Source: Hydrogenophaga sp. PBL-H3 (GTDB taxonomy: Bacteria > Pseudomonadota > Gammaproteobacteria > Burkholderiales > Burkholderiaceae_C). Taken from it: a DNA stretch of 64,000 nucleotides. How positions within the stretch are numbered: the stretch's first letter is position 1; every line of letters begins with the position of its first letter. Location: the NCBI RefSeq assembly GCF_010104355.1, contig NZ_CP044972.1, positions 2,852,001-2,916,000 on the forward strand, given 5' to 3'. The notes below the pieces were generated by a model that worked only from the letters and a program-made list of their open reading frames with translations, ran no database searches and was not told where the DNA came from. The translations under genes and the position numbers were made by a program. Below are positions 49,519 through 60,154 of the stretch, in pieces.

Positions 49519-50333
49519 TGGTGTGCCCCCAGGGAAAGGCCGAGAAGCCGTGACTGCATTCCTTCGTCTGCGGCCAGTTCGGCCATCGAGCCGCTGTGCA
49601 CCACACGCCCGTCGTCCATCACAGCCACGGAGTCGCCGAGCTGGCGCGCGAAGTTGAAGTTCTGCTCGACCAGCAGGATGGTGGTCTGGGCGGCCTTGAG
49701 TTCGCGGAAGGCCGCGATCATGTTCTGGATGATCGCGGGCGCCAGGCCCTTGCTGGGCTCGTCGATCAGCAGCAGCTTGCGCGGCTCGACGATGGCGCGC
49801 GAGACCGCGAGCATCTGCTTCTGCCCGCCGCTCAGTTTGCCGGCCGGGTGCAGCCAGAACTTCTTGATGGCGGGGAACAGGCCGAAGATCCATTCGAGCC
49901 GCACGGTGTCGATGTCATCGAGCGTGCGCGCACCGCGCGCGGCCAGCAGCATGTTCTCGCGCACCGACAGGTCGGAGAAGATGCCCATGCTCTCGGGCAC
50001 ATAGGCCACGCCGCTTTGTGCGGTGTCGGGCGTGGGCTGCTTCGTGATATCCACGCCATCCAGCACCACCGTGCCCTGGCTCGCGTGCCACAGGCCCATG
50101 ATGGTGCGCAGCGTGGTGGTCTTGCCGGCGCCGTTGCGGCCGAGCAGCATGGTGAGCTGGTTGGCGGGCACCACAAGGTCCACGCCGTGGAGGATGTGGT
50201 ACGCGCCGATGTGGGTGTGGACACCCTTGAGCGTCAACAGGGGCGAGGCGCGATCCGGCGCCGGGCCGCCCCAAGCCGGATCAGCCCCCTGGGGGGGCAG
50301 CGACCCGCGCAGCGGTGGAGCGTGGGGGCTCAT
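49515..50333 (-). CDS. Branched-chain amino acid-type ABC ATPase, LivF family
   Basis: This 272-aa ATPase has Walker A LGRNGAGKTTTLRTI, signature LSGGQKQMLAVSRAI and Walker B LLLIDEPSKGLAP. The first 32 residues (HAPPLRGSLPPQGADPAWGG region) are coded by a GC-rich palindromic repeat and are not part of the family. A TTG at 50237 would give a 240-aa protein, the usual LivF length. The ATG at 50333 overlaps the livG stop, so either start is possible. Confidence 0.88.
   Translation of the reverse strand: MSPHAPPLRGSLPPQGADPAWGGPAPDRASPLLTLKGVHTHIGAYHILHGVDLVVPANQLTMLLGRNGAGKTTTLRTIMGLWHASQGTVVLDGVDITKQPTPDTAQSGVAYVPESMGIFSDLSVRENMLLAARGARTLDDIDTVRLEWIFGLFPAIKKFWLHPAGKLSGGQKQMLAVSRAIVEPRKLLLIDEPSKGLAPAIIQNMIAAFRELKAAQTTILLVEQNFNFARQLGDSVAVMDDGRVVHSGSMAELAADEGMQSRLLGLSLGAHQ
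50240..50330. repeat. GC-rich palindromic element overlapping the 5' end of the LivF gene
   Basis: GATCCGGCGCCGGGCC, GCCGGATC, CCCCCTGGGGGGGCAGC and GACCCGCGCAGCG are the same building blocks as at 10770, 36395 and 56290. Here the element lies between livG and the conserved start of livF and is read through as an N-terminal extension if the ATG at 50333 is used. Confidence 0.5.
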
Positions 50334-51091
50334 ACAGCCTCCTCTTCGGTCGGATTGATGCCGAGGTAAGCCTGCTGCACCACCGGTGAAGCGATCACTT
50401 CTGCCGGGTCGCCATCGGCCACCAGCTCACCGTTGTGCAGCACGATGATGCGGTCCGAGAGCTCGCGCACCACGTCCATCTTGTGTTCGACCAGCAGGAT
50501 GGTCTTGGTCTTGTCGTTCTTGAGCTGGCGGATCAGGTTCAGGATCACCGGCACCTCGTCCACGCTCATGCCGGCGGTGGGTTCGTCGAACATGAAGACC
50601 TGCGGCTCCAGCGCCATGAGGATGCCCACTTCAAGTTTGCGCTGGTCGCCGTGCGGCAGGCTGCTGGCCAGTGCGTCGCGCTTGTCGGCCAGTGCCACGG
50701 TTTCCAGTACCTCGTCGGCGCGCTGCAACAGGTCGCGCCGGTCGCTCCAGATGCGCCAGAGGTTCAGGCCCGCCCTGGCCTTGGCCTGCACGGCCAAACG
50801 AACGTTTTCCTGCACCGTGAGGTTGGGGAACAGGTTGGTCAGCTGAAAGGCCCGACCCAGCCCGGCCTGCGCACGCGCCGGCGCACCAAGCGACGAGATG
50901 TCGTGGCCGCCCAGGCGCACGCTGCCCGCGCTGGCCTTGATCTGCCCTGAGATCAGGTTGAAGTAAGTCGTCTTGCCGGCGCCGTTGGGGCCGACGATGG
51001 CGGTGAGCGTGCCCGGCGCGAACGCGCAGGAGACAGCACTCACCGCCACGTGCCCGCCGAAGCGGACCGTGAGGTTCTGGGTTTCAAGCAT
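50330..51091 (-). CDS. Branched-chain amino acid-type ABC ATPase, LivG family
   Basis: This 253-aa ATPase starts MLETQNLTVRFGGHVAVSAV. Walker A is VGPNGAGKTTYFNLI, the Q-loop region RAFQLTNLFPNLTVQENVRL is typical for LivG, and Walker B is VFMFDEPTAGMS, with VEHKMDVV as the switch region. The signature motif is reduced to LPHGDQRKLEV, as is usual in this family. ATG 51091 is preceded by a 140-bp gap with a palindromic repeat that separates it from the binding-protein gene. Confidence 0.9.
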   Translation of the reverse strand: MLETQNLTVRFGGHVAVSAVSCAFAPGTLTAIVGPNGAGKTTYFNLISGQIKASAGSVRLGGHDISSLGAPARAQAGLGRAFQLTNLFPNLTVQENVRLAVQAKARAGLNLWRIWSDRRDLLQRADEVLETVALADKRDALASSLPHGDQRKLEVGILMALEPQVFMFDEPTAGMSVDEVPVILNLIRQLKNDKTKTILLVEHKMDVVRELSDRIIVLHNGELVADGDPAEVIASPVVQQAYLGINPTEEEAV

Positions 51092-51138
51092 GGGAAGACT
51101 GCGCCGGGGCGCGTATCGGTGAGAAAGCCACCCACCCA

Positions 51139-51206
51139 CCGTTCGGGCTGAGCCTGTCGAAGCCCATCCACACAGGGAGGCCCTTCGACAAGCTCAGGGC
51201 GAACGG
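51139..51206. repeat. Inverted-repeat element between the binding-protein gene and livG
   Basis: CCGTTCGGGCTGAGCCTGTC on the left and GACAAGCTCAGGGCGAACGG on the right form a hairpin; third copy of the family at 20220 and 48405. In ABC operons such hairpins downstream of the binding-protein gene often keep its mRNA more abundant than that of the membrane parts. Confidence 0.75.
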
Positions 51207-51231
51207 GTGTGATGGGCGCCGCGGAAATGAA

Positions 51232-52440
51232 TCAGCGCTTGTTGCGGATCGGGATGTTCAAGTCTTCTGGCTTGATCTCCCGCACCAGCTCAGGCACACC
51301 CCACGCAAACGCCGGGTCCACCTTGATCTTGAAGTGGTACATGCTCTGCATGGCCTGGTGGTCTTCCGCGCGGAAGGTCATCTTGCCCTTGGGTGTGTCG
51401 AAGCTCATGCCCTCCATGGTCTTGATGAGCGTGTCGGTCTTGGTGTCGCCGTTGGTCTTCTTGAGCGCAGTCACCACCGCCATGGCGGCCGAGAAACCGC
51501 CGGCCGTGAAGAAGTCTGGCGGCGTCTTGAACTGCTTGTAGTGCTCGGCCACCATGGCGTCGTTCACCGGGTTCTTCGGGATGCCGAAGTAGTAATACAG
51601 CGCGCCTTCCATGCCGGGGAACTGCTTGTAGGCCACCATGGCCGGCAGGATGTTGCCACCGGTGGCGAGCTTGATGCCGTAGCGTTTTTCCAGGTCCATT
51701 TCAGCGATCTTGCTGAACGGCGTGGGCGCGCCCGACCAGCCCACCGAGATGTACTTGGTGCCCGGCTGGTCCTTGAGCTTGTCGACGATGCGCAGCAGGC
51801 CGGCGGTGAAGTCCGTCGTGCCCACGGGCAGGTATTCCTCGTGAACGATCTTGGCCTTCTTCATGAAGTCCTTGGTGGCCTTCACGCCGTCGCGGCCAAA
51901 GGCGTTGTCGTTGGCGAGCAAGGCCACCACATTGCCCGGCTGGTCCAGGGCCACGGCGTTGGCGGCGGCGTCCTGGCTGCTGTTGCGCCCGGTGCGGAAG
52001 ATGTACTTGTTCCACTTGTCGCCGGTGATCGAATCGGCCACGGCGGGCTCGACCAGCAGGATCTTCTTGTATTCCTCGGCCACCGGCAGCATGGCCAGGG
52101 CCACGGGCGAAGCGGTCGGGCCGATGGCCAGGTCCACCTTGTCGTCGGCGTAGGCGGCGGCCAGCAGGCTCTTGCCCACGTCGGGCTTGCCCTGGTCGTC
52201 CTTCTCGATCACCACGATCTTCTTGCCTGCAACCATCATGGTGCCCTGCGTGGCGTAGCTCAGACCCATCATCAGACCCGCCTGGGTTTGCTTGGCATAG
52301 GCCTCGAGCGGGCCGGTCTTGCTGTGGATGTGGGCGATGCGGATCTCGCCCTTGCTGGCCTGCGCCATGGCCATCGAGGCACCGAACGCGGCGGTGCAGG
52401 CAAAGGCGATGACCGCCAGACGGCGGGTGGGGTTTGTCAT
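51232..52440 (-). CDS. ABC substrate-binding protein, branched-chain amino acid type
   Basis: This 402-aa periplasmic protein has a signal peptide (RRLAVIAFACTAAFGASMAM, cleavage near ASMAMAQA). The mature part opens with EIRIAHIHSKTGPLEAYAKQ and contains VDLAIGPTASPVALAMLPVA and VALLANDNAFGRDGVKATKD, the type I fold of LivK-like proteins. The ligand need not be an amino acid; relatives bind amides, aromatic acids and others. It is the first gene of the transporter operon, with a sigma-54 promoter directly upstream. Confidence 0.9.
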   Translation of the reverse strand: MTNPTRRLAVIAFACTAAFGASMAMAQASKGEIRIAHIHSKTGPLEAYAKQTQAGLMMGLSYATQGTMMVAGKKIVVIEKDDQGKPDVGKSLLAAAYADDKVDLAIGPTASPVALAMLPVAEEYKKILLVEPAVADSITGDKWNKYIFRTGRNSSQDAAANAVALDQPGNVVALLANDNAFGRDGVKATKDFMKKAKIVHEEYLPVGTTDFTAGLLRIVDKLKDQPGTKYISVGWSGAPTPFSKIAEMDLEKRYGIKLATGGNILPAMVAYKQFPGMEGALYYYFGIPKNPVNDAMVAEHYKQFKTPPDFFTAGGFSAAMAVVTALKKTNGDTKTDTLIKTMEGMSFDTPKGKMTFRAEDHQAMQSMYHFKIKVDPAFAWGVPELVREIKPEDLNIPIRNKR

Positions 52441-52492
52441 GTCTTGTCTCCTGGTGTTGGACGATTCACAGCTGTGCGCCGTGGCCTGACAT

Positions 52493-52508
52493 TGCAGGCT
52501 TCGTGCCA
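52493..52508 (-). promoter_or_regulatory. Sigma-54 (-24/-12) promoter of the ABC transporter operon
   Basis: Read on the minus strand the sequence is TGGCACGAAGCCTGCA, against the consensus TGGCAC-N5-TTGCW. The GG at -24 and GC at -12 are in place; only one base of the consensus differs. It ends 53 bp before the start of the binding-protein gene, and the adjacent gene codes for a sigma-54 activator. Confidence 0.8.
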
Positions 52509-52560
52509 GTGCGCAAGACCCTTGATTTCGCTGCGTTTTTCCGACGACCTGTGCGCATGC

Positions 52561-52603
52561 GTCTGAATGTCAGACACATTCGGCGGATCAAAACGTCTGA
52601 ATT

Positions 52604-52628
<25 letters not shown>
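52561..52628. promoter_or_regulatory. Three candidate enhancer palindromes for the sigma-54 activator
   Basis: GTCTGAATGTCAGAC (52561-52575) is a perfect palindrome. GTCTGAATTTCAGTC (52595-52609) and GTCTGGAATTCAGGC (52614-52628) are close copies. All lie upstream of the -24/-12 promoter on its activating side and the last two overlap the 3' end of the activator gene. The number, spacing and position fit upstream activating sequences. Confidence 0.7.
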
Positions 52629-54085
<1,457 letters not shown>

Positions 54086-54197
54086 GCTCGGATGGTACCC
54101 CCGGTGGGTATCTGTTCCGGCTTTGTTCGGTTTGGTTTTCTCCGGCTGGTCCGGTCATCGGCGACCACGCTGCTTCAGGCCCGCGAGGTCTGCCACC

Positions 54198-55691
54198 CTA
54201 AGTCTGAACCCGCCGCGCAAGCAGCCGAGGCACCAGCAGAACCATCACCACCACGGCCAGTAGCGTGGCCGACATTGGTCGCTGCAGGAACACCATCCAG
54301 TTGCCTTCACCGATGGACAAGGCATTGCGCATCTGCGCCTCTGCCATCGGACCCAGGATCAGGCCCACGATGACAGGCGCCGTGGGGAAGTCGTAACGGC
54401 GCATCACCACACCGAGCAGGCCCAGGCCATACATCAGGAACAGATCAAACGCGCTTTGGCGCATGCCATACACACCCACGGTGGCAAAGATCAGGATGCC
54501 GGCGTAGAGCTGCGGGCGCGGGATCTTCAGCAGCTTGACCCACAAGCCCACCAGCGGCAGGTTGAGCACCAGCAGCATCACATTGCCGATGTAGAGCGAG
54601 GCGATCAGCGCCCACACCAGGGCCGACGAGGTCTGGAACAGCTGCGGCCCGGCGTTGATGCCGTAGTTCTGCAAGGCGCTCAGCAGAATCGCCGCCGTCA
54701 CGGAGGTGGGAATGCCCAGCGTGAGCAATGGCACCAGCGTGCCGGTCACGGCCGCGTTGTTCGCCGCCTCGGGCCCGGCCACGCCCTCAATGGCGCCGGT
54801 GGTGCCGAACTCGGCCTTGTGCTCGGGGCTGGCGAGCTTGCGCTCGGTGGCGTAGCTGAGAAACGTGGGGATCTCGGTGCCGCCGGCCGGGATGGTGCCG
54901 AACGGGAAACCGATGGCCGTGCCGCGCAGCCAGGCAGGCCAGGAGCGGCGCCATTCGCTGCTGGTCATGTGGGCGCGGGTCATCTTGTTCATGAAAGCCG
55001 GGCTGCGGCCCTCGTAGAGCGCGTTGTAGAGCGCCTCGGCCACCGCGAACAGGCCCACGGCCACCAGCACCACCTCGATGCCGTCCATGAACTCGAGCAC
55101 ACCCGCCGTGTAACGCACCTGCGCGGTGATCTGGTCGATGCCGATGAGGCCCAGCGCCAGGCCGAAGAACAGCGCGGTGAGGCCACGCAGCGTGCTCTGG
55201 CCCAGCACCGCGCTGACCGTGGTGAAGGCCAGCAGCATCAGGCAGAAATACTCGGGCGGGCCGAGTTGCACCGCGAACTGCGCCAGCATGGGCGCGAACA
55301 GCGTGACCAGGATGGTGGCGATGCTGCCCGCCACGAACGAGCCGATGGCCGCGCTGGCCAGCGCCGCGCCGGCGCGCCCGCTCTTGGCCATCTTGAAGCC
55401 TTCGAGGGCGGTCACCATGGTGCCCGTCTCGCCCGGCGTGTTGAGCAGGATGGACGTGGTCGATCCGCCGTACATGGCGCCGTAGTAGATGCCGGCGAAG
55501 AAGATCATCGAAGCCGTGGGTTCGACCTGGCCGGTGATGGGCAGCAGCATGGCCACGGTCACGGCCGGGCCCAGGCCGGGCAGCACGCCGATGGCGGTGC
55601 CCAGCGCACAGCCGGCGAAGGCCCACAGCAGGTTGATCGGAGTGCCGGCGGTGGCGAAGCCACCGAGCAACTGGTTGAGGGTGTCCATCAT
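54198..55691 (-). CDS. tctA: Tripartite tricarboxylate transporter, large membrane subunit TctA
   Basis: This 497-aa protein has about 12 helices. TctA signatures are [20 protein letters not shown] near the start, [20 protein letters not shown] and [20 protein letters not shown]. With TctB and the periplasmic TctC it drives proton- or sodium-coupled uptake of tri- or dicarboxylates or other organic acids. It lies 19 bp after tctB. A 112-bp gap follows before the sigma-54 activator gene, in which I see nothing definite. Confidence 0.93.
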   Translation of the reverse strand: MMDTLNQLLGGFATAGTPINLLWAFAGCALGTAIGVLPGLGPAVTVAMLLPITGQVEPTASMIFFAGIYYGAMYGGSTTSILLNTPGETGTMVTALEGFKMAKSGRAGAALASAAIGSFVAGSIATILVTLFAPMLAQFAVQLGPPEYFCLMLLAFTTVSAVLGQSTLRGLTALFFGLALGLIGIDQITAQVRYTAGVLEFMDGIEVVLVAVGLFAVAEALYNALYEGRSPAFMNKMTRAHMTSSEWRRSWPAWLRGTAIGFPFGTIPAGGTEIPTFLSYATERKLASPEHKAEFGTTGAIEGVAGPEAANNAAVTGTLVPLLTLGIPTSVTAAILLSALQNYGINAGPQLFQTSSALVWALIASLYIGNVMLLVLNLPLVGLWVKLLKIPRPQLYAGILIFATVGVYGMRQSAFDLFLMYGLGLLGVVMRRYDFPTAPVIVGLILGPMAEAQMRNALSIGEGNWMVFLQRPMSATLLAVVVMVLLVPRLLARRVQT

Positions 55692-55710
55692 GTTGTTGTC
55701 GCCTTCGCGC

Positions 55711-56235
55711 TCAGATCCAGCCCGAGGCCGTGATGCCCGGCAGGTTCACCGCGAGCAATTTGGTGAAGAGCCAGAAAACCGGCGCCGAGATCGCGATGCC
55801 GATGGCCGCGTCCTTGCAGGTCTGGCGCACGTCACCGATAGGATTGCCCTCGCTGGCGCGCAGGCCGCGCACCGCAAGCGCGAAGCACAGCGCGCAACTC
55901 AGGATGAAACCGATGGTGGTGATCAACGAGGCATTGAGCAACACGCCAGCCGACACCCAGGCCAGCGCGCGCCAGTCGCCACGCGCTGCGCCCGAGGGCT
56001 CTTCCATCTGGCGGTAGCCGCCAGTGAGGACTTCGCGAATCAGCATCACGCCACACAGGCCCAACGCCGCGCTGATGACCCAGGGCAGGAAGTTGGGCCC
56101 CACGCCGGCATAGCCCGCGTCGGACGGAATGGCCAGCGCGCCCCACGCGAGCACGGCGGCCACGATCAGCGCACCAACGCCCATGGCCAACTGGCCTGGG
56201 CGGTGATTGGGTGGGGGTGAGGTGTCGTTGTTCAT
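55711..56235 (-). CDS. tctB: Tripartite tricarboxylate transporter, small membrane subunit TctB
   Basis: This 174-aa protein has four hydrophobic helices ([58 protein letters not shown] and a C-terminal one). The [12 protein letters not shown] motif is the TctB hallmark. ATG 56235 is chosen; the longer frame reads into the repeat-containing gap. It stands between tctC and tctA, in the usual order. Confidence 0.88.
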   Translation of the reverse strand: MNNDTSPPPNHRPGQLAMGVGALIVAAVLAWGALAIPSDAGYAGVGPNFLPWVISAALGLCGVMLIREVLTGGYRQMEEPSGAARGDWRALAWVSAGVLLNASLITTIGFILSCALCFALAVRGLRASEGNPIGDVRQTCKDAAIGIAISAPVFWLFTKLLAVNLPGITASGWI

Positions 56236-56289
56236 GTCAACTTTCTGCCAAGTCGGCGCGATACGCGCAACGAATGAGACATCGCTCAT

Positions 56290-56396
56290 TCAGGGGCATC
56301 AAGGGTCCGGCTCCGCCGGCCCAAGATGCCGCCCCCTCCCAGCGCCGAAGGCGCGCCAGAGAGCGGGAAGCCGCGAAGCGGCGCAGGGGGTGATTC
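56290..56396. repeat. GC-rich palindromic element between tctC and tctB
   Basis: GGGTCCGGCTCCGCCGGCCC, then GCCGCCCCCTCCC, GCGCCGAAGGCGCGCC and AAGCCGCGAAGCGGCGC form adjoining hairpins. It is the mirror-image arrangement of the blocks at 36395. It likely separates expression of the abundant binding protein (tctC) from the membrane subunits. Confidence 0.5.
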
Positions 56397-56401
56397 CGGT
56401 T

Positions 56402-57361
56402 CTAGACCATGCCGGCGCGAACCATCGTGGCGCGCAAAGAAGAAAAGTCCTTGTCCACGAACTCGTCGAACGCCTTGCCGGTGAGCAGTGCGGGCGTCCA
56501 GTTGTTCTTTTCCATCGCCGCGGTCCAGGCCTTGCTCTGCGTGGCCTTGACCACCATGGCGGTCAGCGCGTCGCGCTGGGCCGGGGTGATACCGGGCGCG
56601 CCGTAAACACCGCGCCAGTTGCCGATCTCCACGTCGATGCCCTGCTCTTTCAGCGTGGGCACGTTGATGCCCTTGACGCGCTGCGCCGAGGTGACCGCGA
56701 TCGCCCGCATCTTGCCGCTGTCGATGTACTGCTGGAACTCGCTGTAGCCGCTGCCACCCACGGTGACGTTGCCACCCAGGATGGCCGCCGTGGCCTCGCC
56801 GCCACCACGGAACGGCACGTAGTTGATCTTGGAGGCCGGCACGCCGACCGACTGCGCGATCTGCGCTGCGGCGATGTGCTCGGTGGCACCGCGCGAACCG
56901 CCGCCCCACTTGATGCTGCCGGGGTCTTTCTTGAGCTGCTCAACCACGTCCTTCATGGTCTTGTAAGGAGAGTCGGCCGGCAGCACGAACACGTTGTATT
57001 CGGTGGTCAGGCGCGCAATGGGCGTGAGCTGGGTGATGGAGACCGGCGGCTTGCCGGTGATGATGCCGCCGAGCATGACGGCGCCCATGACCATCAGCGC
57101 GTTCGGATCGCCCTTGCTGGCGTTGTAGAACTGCGCCAGGCCAATGGCCCCTGCGGCGCCGCCCTTGTTCTCGAACGTGACCGAGGAGGCCACGCCCGCG
57201 TCGCGCAGGGCGTCGCCCAGCGCGCGGCCGGTGCCGTCCCAGCCACCGCCGGGGTTGGCGGGAATCATCATCTTGATGTTGGCGTTGGCCCAGGCGGCGT
57301 TGGGCAGCACGCCGGCGGCGGCCAGCGCGGCCAGGGATTTGAGGAAGGTATCGCGACGCAT
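56402..57361 (-). CDS. tctC: Tripartite tricarboxylate transporter binding protein TctC (Bug family)
   Basis: This 319-aa periplasmic receptor has a signal peptide (RRDTFLKSLAALAAAGVLP, cleavage near AWA-NANI). MMIPANPGGGWDGTGRALGD is the Bug-family ligand loop, followed by GAAGAIGLAQF and MVMGAVMLGGI. The ligand is probably a carboxylate. ATG 57361 is the natural start. It is divergent from the tctDE two-component genes; the 146-bp gap 57362-57507 should carry the TctD-controlled promoter. Confidence 0.92.
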   Translation of the reverse strand: MRRDTFLKSLAALAAAGVLPNAAWANANIKMMIPANPGGGWDGTGRALGDALRDAGVASSVTFENKGGAAGAIGLAQFYNASKGDPNALMVMGAVMLGGIITGKPPVSITQLTPIARLTTEYNVFVLPADSPYKTMKDVVEQLKKDPGSIKWGGGSRGATEHIAAAQIAQSVGVPASKINYVPFRGGGEATAAILGGNVTVGGSGYSEFQQYIDSGKMRAIAVTSAQRVKGINVPTLKEQGIDVEIGNWRGVYGAPGITPAQRDALTAMVVKATQSKAWTAAMEKNNWTPALLTGKAFDEFVDKDFSSLRATMVRAGMV

Positions 57362-57507
57362 GGCTTGTCTCCTTGTGGGTGAACGGACAGGTTGCATCTT
57401 CCGTCCGCACGCTGTCAGTTCGCTGTCCGGCGACTCGGGATAAACCCTAGGATGCATTCCCTGGCCGTCGAGGCAGCCATCACCGCATGCCCATAATCGC
57501 CGCACAA

Positions 57508-58182
57508 ATGAAGCTGCTGCTGATCGAAGACAACCCCACCATGCAGACCACACTGCGGCGCTCCTTCGAGCGGCGCGGCATGCAGGTTCTGGGCTGCGAG
57601 GACGGCAGCCGCGCCCTGGCCCTGTGGCAGGCCAGCCTGCCCGACGCGGTGCTGCTCGACCTGAGCCTGCCGGGCATGGACGGGCTGGAAGTGCTCAGCC
57701 AGGCGCGCGCGGCTGGCCTGGAGACGCCCGTCATCATCCTGACCGCGCGTGGCACGGTGGGTGACCGCATCCTGGGCCTGAACACCGGGGCCGACGACTA
57801 CATGCCCAAGCCGTTCGACCTCGACGAACTCGAGGCCCGCCTGCGGGCCCTGGTGCGCCGATCGGCCAGCACCGAGAGCTCCACGCGTGGCCCGGCCTGG
57901 TGCGGCATGCACGTTGACAAGGACAGTGGCGCGGTCTACTTCGATGGCCGTCCGCTTGAGCTGGCTCCGCGCGAGATGGCGCTGCTGCGCGCCATGCTCG
58001 GCAAACCCGGCCACGCCATCGCCAAGGAGCGCCTGTTCGAGCTGGTGTTCCCGGGCGAGAGCCAGGTGCAGCCCGAGGCCATTGAAGTGGTGGCCTACCG
58101 CTTGCGCAAGAAAATCGCCCACACCGGTGCCCAGCTGGTCACGCTGCGCGGCCTGGGCTATCTGCTCAAGGCGGACAGCTGA
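57508..58182 (+). CDS. tctD: Two-component response regulator TctD
   Basis: This 224-aa OmpR-type regulator starts MKLLLIEDNPTMQTTL. The phosphorylated aspartate is Asp51 (VLLDLSLPGMDG), with ILTARGT and the lysine in YMPKPFDLDEL completing the receiver. The C-terminal winged helix ends YRLRKKIAHTGAQLVTLRGL. An in-frame ATG at 57487 would add seven residues; the family starts at 57508. It is followed after 10 bp by its sensor kinase and is divergent from tctC, so it likely controls tctCBA. Confidence 0.88.
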   Translation: MKLLLIEDNPTMQTTLRRSFERRGMQVLGCEDGSRALALWQASLPDAVLLDLSLPGMDGLEVLSQARAAGLETPVIILTARGTVGDRILGLNTGADDYMPKPFDLDELEARLRALVRRSASTESSTRGPAWCGMHVDKDSGAVYFDGRPLELAPREMALLRAMLGKPGHAIAKERLFELVFPGESQVQPEAIEVVAYRLRKKIAHTGAQLVTLRGLGYLLKADS

Positions 58183-58192
58183 TGGGTAACGG

Positions 58193-59644
58193 ATGACGGC
58201 AGCCCCCGTGCTCCCGCGAAACGCGACCCTCTCTCTGCGCCGCACGCTGCTGGTGGGCATCCTGCTGCCGGTGTTCGCCTTCGTGCTGTTCAACACCGTG
58301 GTCCTGTACCGCCAGGCCCTGACCGCAGCCGACACGGCCTACGACCGCACCCTGCTGGCCACGGCCAAGTCGCTTGGCGAGCAGCTGAAGATCGCCGGCA
58401 GCGGCAGCGAGGTGCGGGTGGAGTCCACCCTGCTCTACTCCGCGCTCGAAGCCTTCGAGGCCGACAACCGCAGCCGCATCTTCTACCGCGTGAGCGGCTT
58501 CCGGGACGAGATGGTCTCGGGCTTCGCAGACCTGCCGCCCTGGCGGGCCGACATCCCCGACCAGAACATCTACGCCGCGCTGGTGAACTTCTACGACGAC
58601 GAGTACCGCGGCGTGCCGGTGCGCATGGCGGTGCTGCTGCAGCCGGTGGCCGGCGTGCAAGGTCAGGGCATGGCCACGATCCAGGTGGCCGAAACGCTGG
58701 AGCTGCGGCAGACGCTGGCGCGCCAGATCCTCATCGACACCCTCTGGCGGCAGGCTGCTCTGGTGATCGTGATCGCGCTGGTGGTGGTGTTCGTGGTTCA
58801 GCGCGCCACGCGCCCGGTGCGTGCGATCAGCCATGCGCTGGGCGCGCGCAGTGAGAACGACCTCTCGCCCCTGCCCACCGAAGGCGCACCACGCGAGCTG
58901 CTGCCGCTGCTGGAAGCGACCAATCAGCACATGCAGCGCCTCTCGCACCTGCTGGAACACCAGAAACGTTTCGTGCGCGACACCTCCCACCAGCTGCGCA
59001 CGCCACTGGCCGTGCTCAAGACGCAGGTGCAATCGGCCCAGCGTGGCGATGTGGAACCCCGCCAGGCGCTCGACGAAATCGGTCACACCGTGCTGCGCGC
59101 CACCGAGCTGGCCAACCAGATGCTTGCGCTGGCCAAGGTCGAGCAGCTTCGTCAGGAGAAAAGCGTGCCGGTGCACGACTGGTCGGCTGTGGTGCGCCTG
59201 GTGGCCCTTGATCTCTCGGCGCTCATCGCCGAGCGCGCACTCGACTTCTCCATCACCACACAGCCCGCACCCGTGCGCGCCCACGAATGGGGGCTGCGCG
59301 AACTCAGCCGCAACCTGCTGCACAACGCCATCAAGAACACGCCCGAAGGTTCCGCACTGACTGTGGCACTGGTGACGGACGCACAGACCGCCGCCCTCAC
59401 CATCAGCGACGAGGGCCCGGGCATCTCGGCCGCGCTGCGCGAGCGCCTGTACCAGCCGTTTGCCACCGAACACCGGCAGGCCAACAGCGTCTCGGGTTCC
59501 GGCCTGGGCCTGGCGATCTGTCGCGAGATCGTGCAGTCCCTTGGCGGCGCCATCGACCTTGACAACCGCACGCAATCTGGCCGGGTGCGCGGGCTGGACG
59601 CCACCGTGCGCCTGCCACTGGCCTCACCCAACCCCTCTGCATGA
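58193..59644 (+). CDS. tctE: Two-component sensor histidine kinase TctE
   Basis: This 483-aa membrane kinase has a first helix at about residues 18-38 (TLLVGILLPVFAFVLFNTVV), a periplasmic sensor domain, a second helix at about 187-205 (AALVIVIALVVVFVV), then the phosphoacceptor histidine (about His266) in RDTSHQLRTPLAVL, N-box LLHNAIKNTPEG, G1 SDEGPGIS and G2 GSGLGLAI. The periplasmic part would sense a carboxylate and signal to TctD. The stop overlaps the ATG of the S4-domain gene by 4 bp. Confidence 0.9.
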   Translation: MTAAPVLPRNATLSLRRTLLVGILLPVFAFVLFNTVVLYRQALTAADTAYDRTLLATAKSLGEQLKIAGSGSEVRVESTLLYSALEAFEADNRSRIFYRVSGFRDEMVSGFADLPPWRADIPDQNIYAALVNFYDDEYRGVPVRMAVLLQPVAGVQGQGMATIQVAETLELRQTLARQILIDTLWRQAALVIVIALVVVFVVQRATRPVRAISHALGARSENDLSPLPTEGAPRELLPLLEATNQHMQRLSHLLEHQKRFVRDTSHQLRTPLAVLKTQVQSAQRGDVEPRQALDEIGHTVLRATELANQMLALAKVEQLRQEKSVPVHDWSAVVRLVALDLSALIAERALDFSITTQPAPVRAHEWGLRELSRNLLHNAIKNTPEGSALTVALVTDAQTAALTISDEGPGISAALRERLYQPFATEHRQANSVSGSGLGLAICREIVQSLGGAIDLDNRTQSGRVRGLDATVRLPLASPNPSA

Positions 59645-60096
59645 AACCTGCCACCAACGAACCGCCATCCTCCCGGGTCCGTCTTGACAAATGGCTCTGG
59701 GCTGCGCGCTTCTACAAGACGCGAGGCCTGAGCAGCGAGGAAATCGACAAAGGCCGCGTCAAGCTCAACGGCCAGTTGGCGAAACCCTCCAAGGAAGTGA
59801 AGCTCGGCGACACACTGGAACTGCGCATCGGCCACGAGGTGCGGACGGTGGTGGTGCAGGGCTTGAGCGGCGTGCGTGCTTCAGCGCCGGTGGCCGCCTT
59901 GCTTTACGAGGAAACCCCGGCATCGCTGGCACAACGCGCCGCCAACGCCGAGATGCGCCGTCTGGCCCCCGAGCCCGCCCACAGCCAGACCATGGGCCGA
60001 CCCACCAAGCGGGACCGGCGCGACATCGAGGGTTTGCGCGACGCACCGCCGCGGGACGACTGGAACGACCGCTGGAGTGCGTCGCTGGACGACTGA
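59641..60096 (+). CDS. S4-domain RNA-binding protein (Hsp15/HslR-like)
   Basis: This 151-aa basic protein has an S4 RNA-binding domain at residues about 14-75 (VRLDKWLWAARFYKTRGLSS, VKLNGQLAKPSKEVKLGD, LELRIGHEVRTVVV). Similar in length and tail (GRPTKRDRRDIEGL) to Hsp15, which binds stalled 50S subunits and helps recycle ribosomes after heat stress. It overlaps the end of tctE by 4 bp, though its role is unrelated to transport. Followed by a 58-bp gap that contains a short GC-rich palindrome. Confidence 0.87.
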   Translation: MKPATNEPPSSRVRLDKWLWAARFYKTRGLSSEEIDKGRVKLNGQLAKPSKEVKLGDTLELRIGHEVRTVVVQGLSGVRASAPVAALLYEETPASLAQRAANAEMRRLAPEPAHSQTMGRPTKRDRRDIEGLRDAPPRDDWNDRWSASLDD

Positions 60097-60154
60097 CAGT
60101 GCCCCCACGCTCCGCCGCTTCGCAGCCGGTCTGGGGCGGTCTGGGGCGGCGGCC